Positions 59,191 through 64,000 of a stretch of DNA of 64,000 bases are shown piece after piece. Made by a program: the position numbers and the translations under genes. The notes below the pieces were generated by a model, which was not told where the DNA came from, did not search any database, and saw only the letters and a list, made by a program, of their open reading frames with translations. Source of the DNA: Hypoxylon rubiginosum (Eukaryota; Ascomycota; Sordariomycetes; Xylariales; Hypoxylaceae); assembly GCA_902806565.1 (NCBI GenBank), contig CADCXA010000015.1, positions 1-64,000 of the forward strand. The letters run 5' to 3'. Position 1 is the stretch's first letter, and each line of letters starts with the position of its first letter.

Positions 59191-62140
59191 GATGAAGGAA
59201 TGTCTAGTAGAGAGAAAGTATGGTAGAAATCGTATGATTGACGATTGACGGACAGATGGCTTCTAGACGTGCTGCGATAAGAAACACAAGTGGATAGGAA
59301 CTAGATAGTGGAGGATACGGGGTGGGAAGAATGACGAAACTGATATCGTCATACAAATTAGTCGCCGGTGAAACTCCCACGATAGTGAGTATGTGAACGG
59401 CGTAGCAAGATCCTAATATACTCGCTCACAGGATAGAATATGGGCGCAATGTACGAGGGTAGAAACTTACGGGGCTTTGAGGATATGTATAATACCTATC
59501 TCCTCATCTGATAGATAGGGCTGAAGACGCCCACATACACGAGGTCTATCAGCTATGCTGCCATGGTTCCAAGGTTGTACCTGTTATCTGGGTCTATCTG
59601 GGTCTATCTGAGGCTAGAAGGGATCTTGATTGGTAAAGATAAGCTCCCGCGGGTCACCATCCACTGAAACCCACCATCTCCATCGCTAAGGACCCCTGTA
59701 GTAGTAGTGGCTGGCTGGCTGGCGCCTCTGTAACGATATGTATTTCGTACTATTACGCAATTACATACATACATGTACCACATAAATGCTGTATTACAGC
59801 AGTGAATATCATGGAACATTCGGTTGCAGCCCGCTGCGCAGATCCAGACACCTTCTGACCGTAACTCGCATAAAATAGCAACCGGACGTCGTTTCTATGT
59901 TACATATTCCGCCTTATGTGAGGCTCTTATGCAGGAGTCTTCAGGGCTGCAGCAAGTAAGTAAGACTCCTTCTTTTCCTGCCCTCGACAAACTGGCCAGT
60001 CATCAAAGCCCATCGTCATGAAGCTCAGCCTTTAGTCCAATGAGACAAGACAGCGAGCTCGATGGTTCCCAACCTGCGTGATTTTACCTGCAATTCTGCA
60101 TCTTACGTTAACTCGGTGAAGGGCGTCCAGGTTGTCGGCTGACACCGCATGATTGGCCTGCTGGCTCGTTACGCATACGAAGCTATTCAGATCCGCTCTT
60201 CCTCGAACAATTCCTTTGAAATCGAACCGTTGAGTCGCTACCAAGACGTCATCCTATAACTCCACGCATCCCCGAAACGCGGGAATGCATATCGAGCCTT
60301 GGCCCCGTTGACCCGTTGACCGCTAGTAAGCGAAGCTGGATGCCTATTACCAATGAAGCGCTGTAAAGTCGCATGTCGATACTTGCAAGGAGTCCTGTGT
60401 ATCGCGGGAGCTTTCTTACCTTTATCAAACCAAATCGAACCAACAGCTCTGCATATTCTCCCTCCGGTCGTTTGGGCGGCTGGCAGCATGATTGACTACC
60501 TGAGGTATTCCCCTTCACCATTAGTAGCAGTACCGTTGGCGCCCATAGAACTAGTACGGGACTTCAAAATTTCGGTGTAGTTATTCAACAACCTAGACGG
60601 CTCGCCGTAACCTTCCGGCTCTAGATTCCGCGCTCCTATTCCAAAAAGCCTTATCCCGACTACAAGGTAGGCTACCCCATGTCCGACACCCGGCATGATG
60701 ACTCAAGAAACCAACAACTAGCTTGACCCGACGGAATGGGCAAATGTCGCACATAAGTCATGGGCTCACCGCTCAAAAGTAGGGGAAATAACCCAGCTGC
60801 GGATCGTCCGTACGAATCAAATTTCAACATATTCTACCAACAACTTTTCAATGGGAAGAAACATATCGGTGTAGCCTACACATCGAACATCCCGTACATA
60901 TTTCCCCACAGGAACGCGTCCGCGGATATTGACGAAAAGAGTTGTGACTCACAAAATGTATTCCGCTCTTTCAGGAACATGACGTACATGTAAGTGATGC
61001 CTGAATATTACTATGTATGTAGGATGTAGGTACCTATATTTAGAGGAACGGGTCAAAGATGGTTTGGGATTCAATGTGATGCATCGTGTTTCCAGAGTTC
61101 GGACGAACGGTTTGAAAGGCACTGAGGCGTCAAATTGCGATGATATCCAAGGTTCTACCTAGATGGTTCCCCGATCTATCGGTCCGACGACAAAAGATTT
61201 ACTCCATTTACTCCACTAACAGCGGCTCTTCTATATAGTCTAGATAATCCATCGCCAAAGTGAAAGAAGGCCATCCACAGTTTATACCCCTATTTCTAAA
61301 TTTGCTTGCTAACACAGACCTATGTAGGTAGTCGTGTATATTACACATAGCAGTATAATTCCCGATTATTAATCATTCGGCGCAGCTATCCCCTCGAGGA
61401 GCGCCATCTTAGATTAGTCTTTTATCATGTCTCTCCAACGACTCAATTTTAGTAAATCACAAGGTTCTTTGAGCCAGCCCAAGCAGCTCAAGTCTTTGAT
61501 GCCTACCAATCGCACTCAATTTGACTACCGGAACTAATCCAATTTTGGAGTTTGGTAGCTTCTTGACAACGGGCTTCCCGGATAGAGCCCCAAAACACCG
61601 ATAGTATGGAGTGACCTAGCACCTAGTCTGTCGGTACAAGACTCAAGACTTGGGTGACGTGGATTTATGATGGACCTGTGGGTTAATTGACGATAACACA
61701 TCGCGCTCAAGGAGATACAAGGTACTCATAATATCAATCCTACCAGGTTCGTGATAAGGAATGTAGCTCCTGTGGCTCCGTGACTCCCTTATCAATCATC
61801 TGCCGCCGTTGTCGGAAGCGGAGGGGCCTTGACACAGAATGCCCCTCCAAACAGAGCGGCCTAAGATAATGTAGTGCCTACTAATACCTTTTAGACTTGA
61901 CTACTACGAGGTACCCGTGTCAAGACCAGATAGAGGTTGACGATATTCTTGTCCGACCTGTCCGACTAAATACCGGGCGGTCTTCGCAAGGTAGCATATA
62001 CTGCTTCTTGTCCTTGAATTATCAATCCTTATTTACGAACTACATAGTATCCAAGTGCCAGTCGCGTCTTCCACTATCTCGAAATTCCCGCGGTATAAAC
62101 GGGTTCCTCTCATTAGAACATCAATTTGGTAGTGGTGAAA
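59191..62140. other. Long gene-poor interval, 2.95 kb
   Basis: Between the divergent GS-like (minus) and SDR (plus) genes. All frames are under about 90 codons and lack motifs. Local features are TATCTGGGTC/TATCTGGGTC at about 59584-59603, GGCTGGCTGGC at 59713, and CATACATACATGTA at 59763. It probably holds both promoters plus degraded sequence; no transposon ends or RNA genes were found by eye. Confidence 0.55.
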
Positions 62141-63154
62141 ATGGCTTCGGAACCCAAGGGTCGTCTAGCTGGCAAGAATGCCCTTATTACCGGAGGAGCT
62201 GGGTAGGTTTTGCGATCGGAGAGGATCGAGAGCTAGTGACTGATCCGAATTGTCTGTATAGTGGCATTGGCCTCGAGACGGCGATCCTTTTCGCCAAAGA
62301 AGGTGCTAATGTAATGTTGGTTGACATATCCGAGCCGGCACTCGAGAAGGCCAAGGCCAAGGTCCTGCAGTTGGTACCGCACGCCGGCAAAGTAGAAACA
62401 AAGGTATGCCGACACCACTCCCACATTCTGCTGCCATGTTCTTGGTAGTAAAGAATAAATGCCGGGGCGTCATTTGAAATTGCAAGCTAAAACCCCTTAC
62501 CAGAAATGCGACGTCTCCAAGGAAGACCAAGTAAAGGCAACAGTCGAAGCGTTAGATCCGTGGGGCGGCCTCGACGTCATCTTCAATAACGCAGGCATCA
62601 TGCACGCACGAGACGACGACGCGGTCGGCACGCCGGAAGAGATCTGGGACCTGACCATGTCGATCAACGTGAAGGGAGTGTGGTACGGATGCAAGCACGC
62701 GGTGCTCTCTCTACGACGCAATAAGAAGGCCAAGGGTAGCATCATCAATACGGCGTCGGTCGTCGCCCTCGTCGGCTCCGCGACACCGCAGCTAGCGTAC
62801 ACGGCGTCCAAGGGCGCGGTCCTAGCACTGACCCGCGAGCTAGCCATCGTCCACGCGCGTGAGGGCTTCCGCTTCAACAGTTTATGCCCGGCGCCCCTGA
62901 ACACGCCCCTGCTGCAGGATTGGCTTGGTGACGACGTCCCCAAACGAATGCGTCGCGAGATTCATTTCCCTTCCGGTCGGTTTGGCGAAGCCATAGAACA
63001 AGCACAGGCAGTCTTGTTCCTTGCTTCTGACGAGGCTAGCTTCATTAACGGCCACGAGATGGTGGTGGACGGCGGCATGACCAAGGCCTATGTCACCCCC
63101 GAGGGCCCGCCCCTACCCGCCCCTAGCAACAATGCCTCCAAGATTGAGCTGTAA
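62141..63154 (+). CDS. Short-chain dehydrogenase/reductase
   Basis: Three exons: 62141-62202, 62262-62403 and 62504-63154, with introns of 59 and 100 bp; 855 nt give 284 aa. The first intron sits inside the cofactor motif and its removal gives TGGAGGIGLE (17-26). D-x-S follows the second strand (VMLVDIS), pointing to NAD(H). Then come NNAG (96-99), the catalytic Ser153 (NTASVVALVG), Tyr167 and Lys171 (YTASK), and the C-terminal NGHEMVVDGGMTKAY typical of classical SDRs. Length is slightly above the usual 250. It most resembles classical SDRs of the cyclopentanol/levodione dehydrogenase kind by eye; the substrate is unknown. A stop or frame change would result if either intron were retained. 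Confidence 0.94.
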
Positions 63155-63525
63155 CTAGGGGTAGACCAATTCTATCCTATTTGTGCTACGTTGAGAAATA
63201 CGGAATTCGGGAATTTGGGTCAAGCAGGTTCTCATTAAACAGCGTCTAATTCATCACGTCACTGTAGACTTTTCCAAATTAACTAGACTAGAGAACTATT
63301 TAGCTATTAGCTACCTTGCTCATGCATTGTTACTGTGTTTTCAAGGCCTTATATCCAAGATCCATGGCTGGGAATACCCGAATCATAATAGCAAAGTATC
63401 TGCTCTTTACATAACCCGTCGTCCGAAACGCTTTTGACCAGAAGGAACACAAATATGCACCTAAACTCCAGCGCTGCCATGATCAAATAAGCAAGAAACC
63501 TAGCGAAGGCGAAGAAAGACGTAGC
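63155..63525. other. Convergent 3' interval
   Basis: 0.37 kb between the SDR stop codon and the lyase stop codon. AT-rich, no frame and no recognisable structure; it should hold both polyadenylation regions. Confidence 0.5.
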
Positions 63526-64000
63526 TTAGTCAAACTGTCCTTCCGTATTCCCTTCTCCCATGCTCTTGCTCCCGCTGCTACCACTTTGGATTGCTCCGAG
63601 GATGCCATCAATGTAACTTGCGCCACTCCACTTCTGGTGCGTGAGGACATCGCATCCGAGCTCCTTCTCGCGACGCTGCACCAGGTTGACGTAGGCCAGC
63701 ATGCCATCCTTCTTGTAACCCTTAGCTAGCTCGTTCGTAATGGTGGCAGTACTGTGAAGGCCTGCGAGCGAGATCAGTTGTATGACAAAGCCCTCCTTGG
63801 CCATATCCCAGATGAAGGATTTGAGCGTCTCGTCGGTGAAGCCGTGCGCCATCCAGTTGAACGACGGCGATAGGTTATACACCAGTCCCTTGCCGGGGTA
63901 AGCGTGCCTCACGGCGCGACCAAGCTTGGCAGCGACTTCGAGCTTCGGGTCGCCAGTCTCGACCCATAGGAGGTCGGCGTAAGGGGAATAGGCTATGGCT
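63526..64000 (-). CDS. Isocitrate/2-methylisocitrate lyase, C-terminal part (cut by window end)
   Basis: The frame is open to the right edge and ends at 63526, giving the last ~158 residues of a protein normally about 540-600 aa. It contains PYADLLWVETGDP, NLSPSFNWMAHGF, ISLAGLHSTATITNELA, DVLTHQKWSGASYIDG and the terminal SMGEGNTEGQF, all hallmarks of the fungal isocitrate lyase superfamily. Isocitrate lyase runs the glyoxylate shunt in peroxisomes; 2-methylisocitrate lyase serves the mitochondrial methylcitrate cycle. The catalytic KKCGH loop and N-terminus lie outside the window, so I cannot separate the two. The REKELGCDVLTHQKW form and the missing peroxisomal-type end slightly favour the methylisocitrate branch. 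Confidence 0.9.
   Translation of the reverse strand, partial: AIAYSPYADLLWVETGDPKLEVAAKLGRAVRHAYPGKGLVYNLSPSFNWMAHGFTDETLKSFIWDMAKEGFVIQLISLAGLHSTATITNELAKGYKKDGMLAYVNLVQRREKELGCDVLTHQKWSGASYIDGILGAIQSGSSGSKSMGEGNTEGQFD

Noticed and set aside
1..64000. CRISPR arrays, rRNA genes, and tRNA genes
   Set aside because: No short regular repeat-spacer pattern apart from the 178-bp satellite, no rRNA-like sequence, and no cloverleaf with A/B boxes that I could recognise by eye; a tRNA scan was not possible.

Overview
The window is the left end of a chromosome of a filamentous ascomycete (Pezizomycotina, most likely a Sordariomycete). It opens with about 37 copies of the telomeric hexamer CCCTAA. The genes have short spliceosomal introns (54-89 bp, GT..AG, CTAAC-like branch sites). 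Proteins typical of moulds are present: a fungal NLR, a Fig1-like membrane protein, a BglE-type GH3 enzyme and an EthD protein. The palindrome ACCTAGGT recurs between genes. All assignments rest on reading motifs and splice sites by eye; no database was searched.

Region 1 (1-9.2 kb) is telomere and gene-free subtelomere. It holds a diverged satellite of about 178 bp per unit in two head-to-head arrays: about ten forward copies, a short centre, then about twelve inverted copies. Three more forward copies follow near 8.4-8.8 kb.

Region 2 (9.2-26.8 kb) is a compact block of eight genes that are mostly unrecognisable. It includes two RGG/Gly-rich proteins near its ends, two coiled-coil proteins with distinct C-terminal domains, two highly charged proteins, a coiled-coil-tailed protein whose frame is broken, and a degenerate DEAH/NS3-like SF2 helicase. 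The helicase is split by a 425-bp hAT-type MITE (22-bp terminal inverted repeats, perfect 8-bp target duplication CCTCCAAG) and has two 1-nt frame breaks at G/C homopolymers. An RNA helicase-like protein next to RGG proteins suggests an RNA-protein system. This block is the best candidate here for something undescribed.

Region 3 (28.1-46.7 kb) looks like a recognition or incompatibility neighbourhood. It has a 1404-aa protein with a long NP/Q repeat and acidic tail, a divergent 1227-aa ankyrin protein, and a six-exon NLR (SesB-like hydrolase, NB-ARC, TPR). After a Fig1-like membrane protein comes a stand-alone paralogue of the NLR's hydrolase domain. The paralogues share intron positions, and both carry Cys in place of the usual nucleophile Ser (GHCFGG).

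Region 4 (48-64 kb) is ordinary accessory metabolism: FAD monooxygenase, EthD protein, membrane-anchored GH3 beta-glucosidase, DLH/SnoaL protein, glutamine-synthetase-like protein, short-chain dehydrogenase, and the 3' end of an isocitrate/methylisocitrate lyase cut by the window edge.
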